Shown: positions 41,994-51,777 of the stretch, piece by piece
Position numbering within the stretch: the stretch's first letter is position 1
Layout: each line of letters opens with the position of its first letter
NCBI RefSeq assembly: GCF_003144245.1
Contig: NW_020289978.1
Coordinates: 930,001-994,000 of the forward strand
Length of the DNA stretch: 64,000 nt
Reading direction: 5' to 3'
DNA from: Jaminaea rosea
Lineage: Eukaryota; Basidiomycota; Exobasidiomycetes; Microstromatales
Position numbers and translations under genes: made by a program
Notes under the pieces: generated by a model
Told to the model about the DNA's origin: nothing
Databases searched by the model: none
Seen by the model: only the letters and a program-made list of their open reading frames with translations

Positions 41994-43180
41994 TCACGTT
42001 GTCGTGGTCTTCTCGGCCCCCATCCATCGCATCGTTGTCTCATACACCAGAATGCTACACGCATTCGTAGGGAAGGCCCTCAGCAAGCACACCCCTAATC
42101 CCCTATACGTGCCCCTCACTCTCTTCAACACCCCCGCCTCCTTGCCCGGTCTATCATACCAAATCTCCCTCCATGCACTCCTCACCGTAGGATAGCGCAG
42201 CTTGCCCGGCTCGTCGGACATCATCAGATTCTTGACGGCGTCCGCGGGGAAGGCGGCGAGCCAGAAACATTCGGCTGCCAGTCCACCGGCGAGGAAAGTT
42301 GCGAAGGCAGGGCTGAGCTCGGCGCGAGTGCCTTTGAGCGAGGTGAAGAGTTGGGAGAAGAGCTCGAAGCTGCCGAACATTACGGCGAAGCCTGTGTGGG
42401 CGGTAGCAAGAGAAAGAGAGTGGTGAGCCGACGAGGAGCGGGGAGAGTGGGGAGCGGCGGCTTACGTACTCGACCTGAACATGAGCGTCGCAGGCATTGT
42501 CCTCCACAGGCCCAACGGACCGTGGTGCTTGATGATCGCCTTTGCTGCTGAGATTGGTCCAGTGAATAACACTTGCTCTCCAGCTTTGATACCCGCGCTC
42601 CTTCCTCCCAGCGACACCCTCTGCGTTTGCACTTGAAGTAGCGTCTTGAGATTCTCCGCAGGTGCCTGCACCAACGAGTTTGTCCATCCTGCCCCTAGTC
42701 CGGCGGCCGCGTGCCAAATGACTGGCAGCTTCTTGCCATTCTCGCCCCCTGAGCCGGTCCATCGACTGAAGACGAGCCGCAGATTGTGCAGCGTCCCCAT
42801 CAGGACCGCATCGCTTATTGACCAGCTGACGGCTACTGGGCTGGCCCCCTTGTACAAGCCTAGCAGAGATTCGCGACGGGCCAGCTGGAGAAAGCAGTCC
42901 AGCGGACCGCGGTACATGTGTGGTGGCGAGCACTGGAGACGTACTTTCACGATGTCCATGGGCTGTCCAACTGCGAGCTTTGTGAGACCGCCTGGCGCGA
43001 GCAGTGCAGGCAAGGGTGTTAGTAATGAAGAGGGCGAGGCGACGGCGGCGCGGCATGCAAGGCGTGATACCCACTCGCAATACCCGCTGCGTACCCCTTT
43101 GCGGAAGACGACCCCTCGGTGGGCGCAGCGGCCGCTTTCTTGGCAGCAGCAGCAGCGTCGTCTCCTCCTGCCTTGCCCAT
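41994..43180 (-). CDS. Mitochondrial carrier family protein
   Basis: Three exons: 43180-43075, 42991-42470, 42391-41994; 341 residues. Three carrier repeats are visible with signature motifs QPMDIVKVRLQ, QAPAENLKTLLQVQ and FPADAVKNLMM. The first repeat is assembled across intron 1 (AAGIAS-GLTKLAVGQPMD), which needs the donor GTGGGT at 43074. The organisation resembles the acylcarnitine/ornithine-like group (Crc1, Ymc1, Ort1), but the substrate cannot be assigned. The second signature has Ala-Glu in place of the common Asp and lacks the usual following charged residue. An Ala/Lys-rich extension of about 28 residues precedes the first helix. It is divergent from synaptobrevin. Confidence 0.88.
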
Positions 43181-43522
43181 CCTTGAACCTGATGATAATG
43201 GTAGGAAACGCAAAGTGAGCTGACCGAGATCTTCCCGACTGAGTTGGACTCGTCGCTTTCCGTCCTGCCCGGCTCCACACTCTGACTCTAGTCCTTAGAC
43301 TACTCCTGACGCCGGCCCGACGGCCGCCTCGTGGCCCCAGCGCCCAGTGGCCCCTGCCTCATCGAGCTCAGGCGTGTGACGCGTGGCAACCAAGCGGGGC
43401 GTCAGTCTCGTCTCGGTCTGGGCGGCTGTGCATGAGTGGGCGAGGGTTGGTTGCTCTGTCGTTCAACCTCTCCATCACCACCACACTCCAATCTACGCCC
43501 AACGCCCATCGTCGCCAACACA
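43181..43522. other. Divergent promoter region, carrier / synaptobrevin
   Basis: 342 bp between two divergent start codons. CA/CT-rich leader near 43450-43520. No site assigned. Confidence 0.5.
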
Positions 43523-44225
43523 ATGAGCAACTACGAATCAGGCTATGACCCTTACACCCCTTCTGGCTCGTCAGGAGCAGGCCGTGGTGCTGGAGGTGCC
43601 GGGAACAACAAGACTGTGCGTAGCAGTGCACCGAGGCGCACCGACTCATGTCCACCGTCACCTTCTCCCCACCTTGACTTGCAGCATGCTGACCTAGCGA
43701 CGCGCGCCCGCAGGCTCACATTCAAGCACAAATCGACGAGACCGTTGGTGTGATGCGCGACAATATCCAGAAGGTTAATGAGCGTGGAGAGAACTTGAGC
43801 GATCTGCAGGGCAAGACGGGTGGGTACTTGGCGCGGCGTCGAGGCGGCGAGGCTACTCTGATATGGGAAGCACTCATGACTGACAAGCTCTCCGCTCGTC
43901 GCAGACAACCTCGCTGTATCAGCTCAAGGGTTCCGTCGTGGCGCCAACCGAGTCCGCAAGCAGATGTGGTGGAAGGATGCCAAGATGAGGTGAGTCGGCG
44001 AGGTGACGGCCAAGGCAGTTCAAGACCAAAATCGCTGACACGGAATCTGCCCTTTGCCGTCCTCTAGGATCATCATTATCATCGGCATCGTCATCCTGCT
44101 CTGCATCATCGTCAGTCAGTATCCTGCGCCCCTCCTCCCCCTCGCTGCAGACGGCAAGCGCTGACCTCAAATCTCCCTCATCTGCCCTCCCAGTCCCCAT
44201 CGCTGTCAAGGCCAGCGGCAAGTAA
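43523..44225 (+). CDS. Synaptobrevin/VAMP-type R-SNARE
   Basis: Five exons: 43523-43615, 43714-43819, 43905-43989, 44068-44114, 44194-44225; 120 residues. A Gly/Ser-rich head ([16 protein letters not shown]) is followed by the R-SNARE motif: [20 protein letters not shown] with the zero-layer Arg in [27 protein letters not shown], then the juxtamembrane QMWWKDAKM and a tail anchor ([15 protein letters not shown]) ending VKASGK. It matches yeast Snc1/Snc2, exocytic vesicle SNAREs. The last intron uses donor GTCAGT (44115), chosen over GTATCC because only it gives IVIPIAVK. It is probably inserted through the Get pathway. Confidence 0.94.
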
Positions 44226-44584
44226 GGATCCGCCTACCTCCCCCTCACCCAGGCGGTCATGGCGTCTCAGTGCAGCCTCATCTGGCTGAACCACAACCTT
44301 GCGGTCCATGTCCTCTCCTCAGCTCCTCGACTCGACCTCCCGCGCCTCTTTCTTCTGTCTCTTACTATCTCGCCTCTTGTTGATATCAATCCGACTCTTC
44401 CAGCGCCTTCGTCTCGGCGCGCAAAGGTGGTGTAATTGAAGCGGATAGTGTACAGTAGAGCAGCGAAGCAGAAGCGGAGGGCAATGTATGAACACAAGAG
44501 GCGGGCGGGCCAGTAGTTGGTACAAGCTACGAAGGGTGGAGGCAAGAGGCAAAAGGCTACGATGGGGCTGCGTCGTCTGGACCA
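44226..44584. other. Intergenic stretch between synaptobrevin and the secreted protein gene
   Basis: 359 bp between converging genes; probably 3' UTRs. Nothing else recognised. Confidence 0.5.
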
Positions 44585-45827
44585 TCAGAGTATCGCCCGC
44601 ATCTCGAGCCAGTCGAGAGCCTTTCGCAGCGCTCCAGCTAGTGCATGGCCGAAGGACATGAGACCGCCGCCGATGAGATGACGACCGCCTTTGCCTCCCT
44701 TGCCTCCTTCTCCTGGCGGTGGGACCGTCCAGTAGCCTGGTGACGAGCGTCATGATCGGGTCAGCGAAGACGTCGAGTCTGTCGAAGGCGCTGCGCACTA
44801 CTCACGCTGAATCGTCAAAACCGCCGTCCTCCCATCAATGGCGATATCATGGTTGATCCCCTCGCTGCCCGCCGGCATGAGCCCATCGACCCACTCCACA
44901 TCCGCCTTCCAGAGTCTACTTCCAAACTTGCCCCCAGCAAGCGCTGCAGCCACTAGCACATCCCTCCCAAGATCGTATCCATCGCGCTCGATGGTATGCT
45001 TGTGCCTCAAATCCTTCTCCGTGCTAACGGCCAAAAACCATGCACCCGTATCCGCCTCGCTACCATTCTGTTTCCAGGCTCGGAAATGGTTCCCACCAGA
45101 CCATGATTCCCAGCATGCCCCCACCCAGCGACCAGGAGCGCCGAAGCCTTGCGTGGAGCGATACTCGAAGAGCTCGGTGCTCCAACCGGCTCCGTCGCCT
45201 AGATTGGCACGTTGGAGGTCTCCGAGGTGGAGGTCGAGACATTCGAAGGAGAAGCCCTGTGCGGCGAGCGAGTGAGCGGTGGAGAGATGTTCAGATGGAG
45301 TTCGTTGAGGAGCGAGCGCGGGGGAGGGGGACCTGGTGCTCACAATTGACCGCACGTAGTCCCTCAGCCCAGCGTCGGTGAGAACATAAGGGTCCGAGTG
45401 GCCCGAGATGATTGTGTTGATCGGCTCCCGTAGGCCGTTATTGACGAGCTGCGGGTTAAGAAGCGAGCAAGACACCAGGGCGAGTCAGTTCCAGTAAATG
45501 GAGCAAGGCCTGGCCGCCACTCGTACGCACATCCAACATGCTGCCGCCGTTGAGCCCCGGGTCGATCCATGGCTCGCGCGAATGTGCTGGGCGAATCGTG
45601 TCGTCTAGTTGGCGCTCGAAATCACGACCGTCGTACCTCTCTAGACCATACTCCTGCCACTCGCTGCGAGTGGGCTTTGAGTGTGAGGTCGAAGCTGCGA
45701 CTGCTGTGCCGCGGACATCGTCCTGATAGTAGTAAGCGCCGCTGGGACCGAGCGGCTTGGCCTGGACAGACGAGACGAGGAGAGACGATGTTGCTGCGAC
45801 TAACAGTGAGCAGGGAGCGAGGCGCAT
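44585..45827 (-). CDS. Secreted protein of unknown family
   Basis: Four exons: 45827-45531, 45448-45344, 45256-44806, 44736-44585; 334 residues. A signal peptide occupies residues 1-23 (CSLLVAATSSLLVSSVQA). The mature chain has YYYQDDVRGTA, NNGLREPINTIISGHSDPYV, GFSFECLDLHLGDLQRAN, WVGACWESWSGGNHFRAWKQ and LWKADVEWVDGLMPAGSEGI; after the last intron it ends in a Gly-rich linker and a helical FGHALAGALRKALDWLEMRA. One N-glycosylation sequon (NGSE) is visible. I recognise no family. The GHSDPYVLTDAGLRDYV and W-rich segments look like a conserved fungal secreted domain. All three joins preserve frame. Confidence 0.75.
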
Positions 45828-46150
45828 CGTACGCTCAAAGTGAGGAGGTGGAGGAGGACGAGGATGGTGAGGAGGCAAGGATGTCAAGTGTTGCTCCTCC
45901 TCGACGGCGGCGCCGTTGTGACTTGACCCCGCATGACAAGCAGCGACAGGCGCCCGCCCACGCACGAGCCCTCGTCCGAGTCGATCGCCGCCGCCGGGCT
46001 GCGCCACGCGGGAGCGGAGCGAGATGGGATGGGACGAGGTGGAGCTACGAACGGGTCCAGGAACATGTGAAGCGCCAAATTTGGAAACGCCGTAGCCGTC
46101 GTGGCGATCACCGAGCCCTCATCAACAACAGCTCGAGGCAACTTGCTCAG
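45828..46150. other. Divergent promoter region, secreted protein / ABC-class ATPase
   Basis: 323 bp between divergent starts. The ATPase frame stays open through it without stop codons, back to 45569 inside the opposite gene, but this extension overlaps the secreted protein's exon 1 and was rejected. Confidence 0.5.
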
Positions 46151-48055
46151 ATGGCCTACAGAGGACGAGGAAGAGGTGGCGGTGGCCGCGGTAGAGGCCG
46201 TGGTGGTGGATACGGGGGCGTCAACTTCTCGCAAGACTCCTCAACTAAGCGGCCGCGCATGGAAGACTCTGCTCGCACTTCAACTTCACTCGCACAAAGC
46301 CTGACCACACTGCAAGGTGCCCCCTATCCGGCCTACAAAGACCTGCTAGGCAGCTGGGGTTTCAGCGATCCTGCATTCACGCTATTCATCGATCACGTAC
46401 AAGCAGACCCCTACGCTCCGCCGAGCAAGGTGAGGGTTCGCGTTCCTCACTCGGCGGCTGGCTTCGACGCCTCCCTCTACTCGAACAAGATACGCAAGAC
46501 GGCACTTGCAGACTTCCTGCACCGCTGCTTGTGGAAGGAGTGCAACGCGAAAGGGTACGATGCGGTCAAGGGAGCAGGCGGAGGTTGGGCAGGCTCTAAG
46601 GGAGGAGACGTTCAGATTGACGCACCCACCGCTCAAGTGCTCGAACGAACTGCTTTGATCGTCACTGACGAGTTCATCGAAGCTCGCATCGGCTGTGCTC
46701 TCCCGGCAAAAGGTCGCTCAATCCAAGGCCATGAGGCTAGCGCCCTCCTCTGCCAGCGTGTACCGCAGCTCGCTCGTACTGCTCTCTATGCCGCAGCCCT
46801 CGAGACAGGCGCTGTTCGCAAGCATGTCGAATGTGTTGAGGATCAGGACGCTCTCCGTGCCGCACTGCCGAAGCACGAGCTCGTCGCCTTTGTCCGCAAC
46901 GGAGCGGTCTTACCGCGAGCAAGTGGTGCGAGCAGCAAGCCCCTCACAGGGCCAGACGTGATCCCTTTTCAGTCTCCCCTCAGCCTAGCCGTCACGATCA
47001 ACACGCCGAATTCTGGCCCCATCACAGGTCTCGGCATCCCCGCTCGCTCGCTCGTCGTCGTCATCGGCGCAGGCTTCCATGGCAAGTCTACGCTACTCGA
47101 ATCCGTCCGTCTAGGCTGCTACGACTACCAGCCGGGCGATGGGCGCGAATTTGTCAGCGCCGTGGCAGACGTGACCTCCATCCAATCCGAAGACGGCCGA
47201 CAGATCAGCGCGGTGGACGTCAGCCACTTCATCCACGACCTGCCCGGTCGGTCTGCAGGCTCTACGCGCTGCTTCAGCACCACGAATGCGAGTGGGTCAA
47301 CCTCCTGTTCTGCCGCCACGCTCGAATCCCTCGAGGTCGGTTCAAAGCTCCTCTGCATCGACGAGGACACGACTGCCTCCAATTGGCTCTCCTGCGCTGC
47401 AGCTATGTCGGAGCTCGTAGGACGGGAGACGATCCGCCCGCTAGAGGATAGGGCCAAACCGCTCGTCATGTCGTGTGGAGCCACCCTCTTGCTCGCGTGC
47501 GGGAGCAATCTTGGCTTTCTCGGACGTGCGGACGTTGTAGTGAAGATGGACAACTTTCGCTGCTATGATGTGACGAAGGAGGCGCGCGAGGTGGGCACGA
47601 GGGCGAGCGAGGGGAGCGATGTAAAGTCGACTGGAGCATTCAAGGCCGCTGTGCCCCGTGCTTGGGAAGTAGCGGCGTTGAGGGAGAAGGTGGCGGGGAA
47701 GGTGATGGCGAGGGGCACGCATGCAATAAGACTTGGTGGGGGAGGGAGGGGCAAGAGCGAGGATGACGAGGACCAGGTGGAAGTTCGTGCTCTACCTCAG
47801 GTTATCTGCGAGTCTCAGACGAGGGGGATCATTGCGGCGTTGAAGTACTTGGCGAGTCAGCAGGGCGAGGGCGGGTCTGAGAGGGATACGAGCATAGCGA
47901 GTACCGTGGTGGCTCTGGAGGGGGCGATGGATCGTCGATTGGACGAGGTGATGCAGCCTGATGGCTTCCTGGTCAGACCGAGGGCTATCGATGTTGCCGC
48001 GACGCTCAACCGGATGAGGGGTTTGGCATGGCGGCAAGTCGGCGAGAAGGTCTGA
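46151..48055 (+). CDS. Predicted ATPase of the ABC class (COG3044-like)
   Basis: Single exon, 634 residues, ATG at 46151. An RGG-type leader (MAYRGRGRGGGGRGRGRGGG) is followed by the family's N-terminal domain (LQGAPYPAYKDLLGSWGF, FTLFIDHVQADPYAPPS, RVRVPHSAAGF). The nucleotide-binding part has ILPTS-like linkers replaced by NTPNSGPITGLGIPARSLVV, a Walker A VIGAGFHGKSTLLESVRLG, an ABC-signature-like stretch in SGSTSCSAATLESLEVGSKL and a Walker B LLCIDEDTTASNWL. It resembles the soluble ABC-class ATPases found in bacteria, fungi and plants whose role is unknown. There are no membrane segments, so it is not a transporter. The RGG leader suggests RNA association; that is inference. Confidence 0.85.
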   Translation: MAYRGRGRGGGGRGRGRGGGYGGVNFSQDSSTKRPRMEDSARTSTSLAQSLTTLQGAPYPAYKDLLGSWGFSDPAFTLFIDHVQADPYAPPSKVRVRVPHSAAGFDASLYSNKIRKTALADFLHRCLWKECNAKGYDAVKGAGGGWAGSKGGDVQIDAPTAQVLERTALIVTDEFIEARIGCALPAKGRSIQGHEASALLCQRVPQLARTALYAAALETGAVRKHVECVEDQDALRAALPKHELVAFVRNGAVLPRASGASSKPLTGPDVIPFQSPLSLAVTINTPNSGPITGLGIPARSLVVVIGAGFHGKSTLLESVRLGCYDYQPGDGREFVSAVADVTSIQSEDGRQISAVDVSHFIHDLPGRSAGSTRCFSTTNASGSTSCSAATLESLEVGSKLLCIDEDTTASNWLSCAAAMSELVGRETIRPLEDRAKPLVMSCGATLLLACGSNLGFLGRADVVVKMDNFRCYDVTKEAREVGTRASEGSDVKSTGAFKAAVPRAWEVAALREKVAGKVMARGTHAIRLGGGGRGKSEDDEDQVEVRALPQVICESQTRGIIAALKYLASQQGEGGSERDTSIASTVVALEGAMDRRLDEVMQPDGFLVRPRAIDVAATLNRMRGLAWRQVGEKV

Positions 48056-48601
48056 CAGCAGCGATGGTCCCGTCATGCCGGTCCACGTGACTCTATTAAC
48101 CGCGATATCGTCTCTGCACAATGCGAGCACACGAGAGGTGATGATTGCCTGACTTGAATCGACCCTTGGCGATCATAGGCCAGAGGCGTAACAGACAACG
48201 GCAGACCGCGAGTGCAGCGACGAATGCTCGAGCCTAACGAGCGAGCCCAATCAGTGGTCAACGAGAGCGCACAAGCAGAGCGCTCAGCGAGAGCGAATTG
48301 CAAAGCTCAGAAGTGGACAAGCAGGGCAAAATCAGCCCACCGCTGAAGGAATGGCAGGGCAGCCGGATTCGTGCTCGAGACTTGGCAGAATAACAGCGTT
48401 CTGCGACTGCTCTAACCATGACGGGTCGGCTGTTTCTCTCGCGCTCTGATGCGATTCTACGTCTCGCCGGTCGTCGCTCCGACTGCATCGCCAAGTTTTC
48501 ACTCGCTGCGCGGCGCTGCAGCTCTTCTGTTTTTGCGTGTACATGTACGCCTTCTTTTCACCGTTCTTCAACAACGAGCACATAGCTCAGCTTGTTACAA
48601 C
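48056..48601. other. Intergenic stretch before tRNA-Ile
   Basis: 546 bp with no supported gene. It lies downstream of the ATPase and upstream of the tRNA. Confidence 0.5.
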
Positions 48602-48805
48602 GACCGTGTAACTCAGCTTGGTTAGAGTGTGGAGCTAATAGATCTACCAATGGTATCATCTCTTGGGTTGAAAGGAGCTTCGAGGATGCGCAGGATGTCG
48701 TACGACACGCTGCGGATCTTCGGAGTGAGACCTCCACCTGGGAGTTGCAACACCTGCAACGCTGTTAGCACTCCAAAGTCGCGAGTTCGAGCCTCGTCAT
48801 GGTCA
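48602..48805 (+). tRNA. tRNA-Ile (anticodon AAT) with a 129-nt intron
   Basis: Exons 48602-48640 and 48770-48805 make a 75-nt tRNA. The acceptor stem pairs GACCGTG with CATGGTC (six Watson-Crick pairs, one G-T). The D arm is ACTC/GAGT with loop AGCTTGGTTA, the anticodon stem TGGAG/CTCCA, loop CTAATA plus A, the variable loop AAGTC and the T arm GCGAG-TTCGAGC-CTCGT; the discriminator is A. The intron (48641-48769) starts after the base 3' of the anticodon, the standard place, and its 3' end GTTAG can pair with CTAAT of the loop, giving the extended helix that splicing endonuclease needs. A TTCTTTT pol III terminator follows at 48806-48812. The unusual point is intron length. Confidence 0.75.
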
Positions 48806-48812
48806 TTCTTTT
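48806..48812 (+). terminator. Pol III terminator of tRNA-Ile
   Basis: TTCTTTT immediately after the discriminator base; the TTTT run at 48809-48812 is the expected minimal RNA polymerase III stop signal. Confidence 0.7.
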
Positions 48813-49151
48813 GCTCCTGGGACCTCTGGGCACCTTTTGGACTTGGTTTGGGCTTCGTACGACGATCCTAGGCCGAGTTGGGTGGGTAGGAAGGTTTGAG
48901 GCGGCGTGCCGGCGACTTAGCGCTGCATTCGGAAACGCCGATGTCCGTGCGGCGTGGTGCGGGCGCAAATTCCGCGAGGCGCGGCGAGCATCACGGCAGA
49001 TAGGGCAGTGGTTTGGGCTTAGAGAGCGCTTCGCACGCAGCTGGTATTTCGAGACTGCAACCGCAACTACACAGACTTGCGGCTACAAGGGCGCGCCTAT
49101 ACGTCCTCTGCTCGAGATTGACGCGCTGTACTGCAACAACACTCGACCTGT
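48813..49151. other. Intergenic stretch after tRNA-Ile
   Basis: 339 bp without a supported feature, between the tRNA and the 3' end of the next minus-strand gene. Confidence 0.5.
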
Positions 49152-49780
49152 TCAGTGCCTGCGCTTCTTGAGCTCCGTCTCGCGACCATTCTCGCCGTCA
49201 GCCTCCCTCTTAGCGGGAACGTCGCCCTCGTACACGCATAGGCCCCTCTTGTCGGTAGAAGGCTTGGGGATCTTGGCCAGCCAAACCGAATATCCAGGCG
49301 TCGTTTCCCCTCGCCTCATCACTTCGTCGTGCTTGGCAGCCCGATCCTCCTCTGCGTCCGCCCGACGGCGTAGCAAGTCGCTGGCCATGAGATGCCAGTC
49401 GGCGCACTCGCTGGCTTGAAACGCCCATTCACGGGAAGGGTGGGTAGGAGCTGGCACAGCGGGATAGGCAGGCTGAGGTGGGAGATGCAAGAGCCAGGCC
49501 ATGTCCGAAGAGCTAAGCTTGGGCAAGGCAGCATTGCGCTCGGCTGCGGCGGAAGAGCAGGGTGGACCACTTGCGTCAACCGGCTGTATGCATCCAATCT
49601 TGCCGCTTCGCACTCACCGAGAGCGGCAGGCAAAGGCAGCGACGAGCAGCGACCCTTGGCGCGAGGCTTGCCCGATGAAGCGTTGCGAGTCTTACCCCAC
49701 GAGGCGGTGCGAGTCTTGTCGAGCGAGCCGTTGCGAGCCACGACGGGTGATGTGCTTTCAGCTGGCGTGACGGGCGTCAT
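49152..49780 (-). CDS. Unidentified small protein
   Basis: Two exons, 49780-49618 and 49543-49152, with a 74-nt intron (GTGAGT to CGCCGCAG); 184 residues. The first exon is Ser/Thr/Arg/Lys-rich and contains two similar DKTRTASWGKTRNASSGK segments. After the join the chain has LPKLSSSDMAWLLHLPPQPA, then a helical, charged WHLMASDLLRRRADAEED, TTPGYSVWLAKIPKPSTD and a basic end (ETELKKRRH). No family recognised. The acceptor was chosen because it alone restores frame. The composition suggests a nuclear or mitochondrial protein. Confidence 0.5.
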
Positions 49781-50325
49781 TGCGACTAGCCTGCGGAAGA
49801 TACGGGCGGGAGCGACAGGGCTCCATCATGGTCAAGATCAGACGCTAGCGCTGAAAGAGTGAAGGGTCACACACGGCTGGCGAGAAAGTGCTGGTTCTGG
49901 TCAGCGTCGAGGCGTCCCGACGTCGCGGCGTCGAGGCTGCGTATATGCGGTCGTGTCAGGCGATGAGGACGAGCCATGAGAGAGTGAGCTGACAACGCTG
50001 CCTCAGCAACGATGCGAACTGCGACTTTGAGCTGCTTGCTGCCTGCGAAAACGCAGCGTAGGCTGGTATTAACGAGTGGTGTGATGGACAAGAGCGGGCT
50101 GGCGGACTGAGCTTCCCCGCGCTGCTCACCCGCTTTCACCCCTGTCCGCCATGCGTCTCTCCACCTTGGTCGCACTGCCACGCGAGGGCGGAGTCCAACT
50201 CCTCACTCCACAGCCTCGCAGCTCCTGCTGACCCGCGAGCCCGGGCAACGTGTTGATCTCGTCCTCTTCACCGCCACTCGCATCCTCACACATTCATTCG
50301 CTCACTCAGCTAGACTCTAGACAAA
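49781..50325. other. Divergent promoter region, unidentified gene / OSBP
   Basis: 545 bp between divergent starts. A minus-strand open frame at 49867-50181 (104 codons) has no recognisable feature and is not called. No element named. Confidence 0.5.
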
Positions 50326-51777
50326 ATGGCAGACAGCAAGGAAATGGGCGCAGTTCCGGAGGGACAGAAGTGAGTGAGCGGGAGCAAATGGACAGCTGGC
50401 CATACCCACTTCTTTAGACCGCTCACGCTGCATCCATGGCCCCCCTCCTCTTAGGCAAGGCTGGGGCCAGTTCCTCAAGTCCATCGCCTCCTTCTCCGGC
50501 GACCTCTCAGCCATGACGGCACCTTCCTTCATCCTCAGCCCCGTCTCGCTCACCGAGTACCCCTCCTACTGGGGCGAGCACCCAGACCTCTTCGCCAAGT
50601 GCAGCCAGGGAGGTGATGACATCGAGAAGATGGTCAACGTGCTGCGTTGGTTCATTGCTACGCTCAAGGGACAGTACACGTCGCGCAACCAGAGCATGGG
50701 TAGCGAGAAGAAGCCGCTGAACCCCATCCTTGGCGAGCTGTTCCTGGGCAAGTGGTCTGCAGACGAGTCCAAGGGCTCCGGCGAGACGCAGCTTATTGCG
50801 GAGCAGGTCTCGCACCACCCTCCCATCACGGCATACTACTTGCACAACGCCAAGGCGGGCGTCACGCTCGAGGGCCACTCGGCGCAGAAGACGTACGTGC
50901 GAGCCTGCTGCGCTAATTAGGCTGCCGCAGATGCTCACTTCCCTCCTCGCGCCTTCGTCCCTCGCCCACCCCCACGCAGCTCCTTCTCCGGCCGCTCCAT
51001 CTCCGTCAAGCAAGTCGGCCACGCCGTTCTGCGCGTAGCCAACTCGAGCGGCGGTGAAGACCTCTACCTCATCACGCTTCCCAACATCGTCATCGAGGGA
51101 CTCTGGTACGGCGCTCCTTACCTCGAGCTCTCGGGCACGAGCCACATCATTAGCACTACTGGCATGCTGGCCACGATCAACTACGCGGGCAAGGGTGCGT
51201 AGTGGCGCCGAGAATTGCCAGACTACCGCAATCGATGCTGACCTTACCGTCCCCACTCTGTCCAATGCCCCGCTCCACGCTGCGCGGCGCCCCTCCAGGC
51301 TACTTCTCCGGCAAGTCCCACTCCTTCAAGGCTTCCGTCTCCTCAGCCTCGCAACCCACCTCTGCACTCTACAACATCGAAGGCGAATGGGCAGGCAAGT
51401 CCTCCTTCAAGGGCAAGTCGCCGGACGGTTCGTCCAACTCCACCTTTCACGACGCCTCCTCCTCGCGCCGAGACATCGAAGTCGCCCCGCTCGATCAGCA
51501 GGGTGACATGGAGTCGCGCAAGGTCTGGGCCAAGGTCGCAGAGGGGATCCGCAAGCAAGATTACGACAATGCTTCGAAGGAAAAGACGCGCATCGAGAAT
51601 GAGCAGAGGGACAAGAGGAAGAAGGAGGGTGAGAAGGGCACACCCCATCAGTTGGAGTACTTTGTGCACGTGGATGAGGATCAGGAATACGCGGCGCTGT
51701 TGGGTAAGGCCAAGGGTGTGGCCTCGGGATATCCGGCCAAGCAGGATGCCTACAGGAGGAAGCCGAGGGTTCATTGA
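50326..51777 (+). CDS. Oxysterol-binding protein, Kes1/Osh4 type
   Basis: Four exons: 50326-50369, 50455-50892, 50980-51194, 51299-51777; 391 residues. The protein is a bare ORD without PH or ankyrin domains. The family fingerprint EQVSHHPPITAYY lies at about 131-143, preceded by KKPLNPILGELFLGKW (PI4P/sterol lid region) and followed by GRSISVKQVGHAVL, LPNIVIEGLWYGAPYLELSG and, near the end, EGIRKQDYDNASKEKTRIE and RRKPRVH. Such proteins exchange sterol and PI4P between ER and Golgi/plasma membrane. No FFAT motif is evident, so direct VAP binding is not indicated. The assignment is firm. Confidence 0.95.

Noticed and set aside
42154-43278. 374-codon minus-strand frame through the carrier gene
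   Set aside because: It is the wrong frame of the carrier; it breaks all three carrier signatures.
45569-46150. 194-codon upstream extension of the ABC-class ATPase
   Set aside because: It would overlap the first exon of the divergent secreted protein and its translation is Arg-rich without homology; the RGG start at 46151 is natural.
49867-50181. 104-codon minus-strand frame in the OSBP promoter
   Set aside because: No recognisable feature and no splice partner that improves either neighbour.
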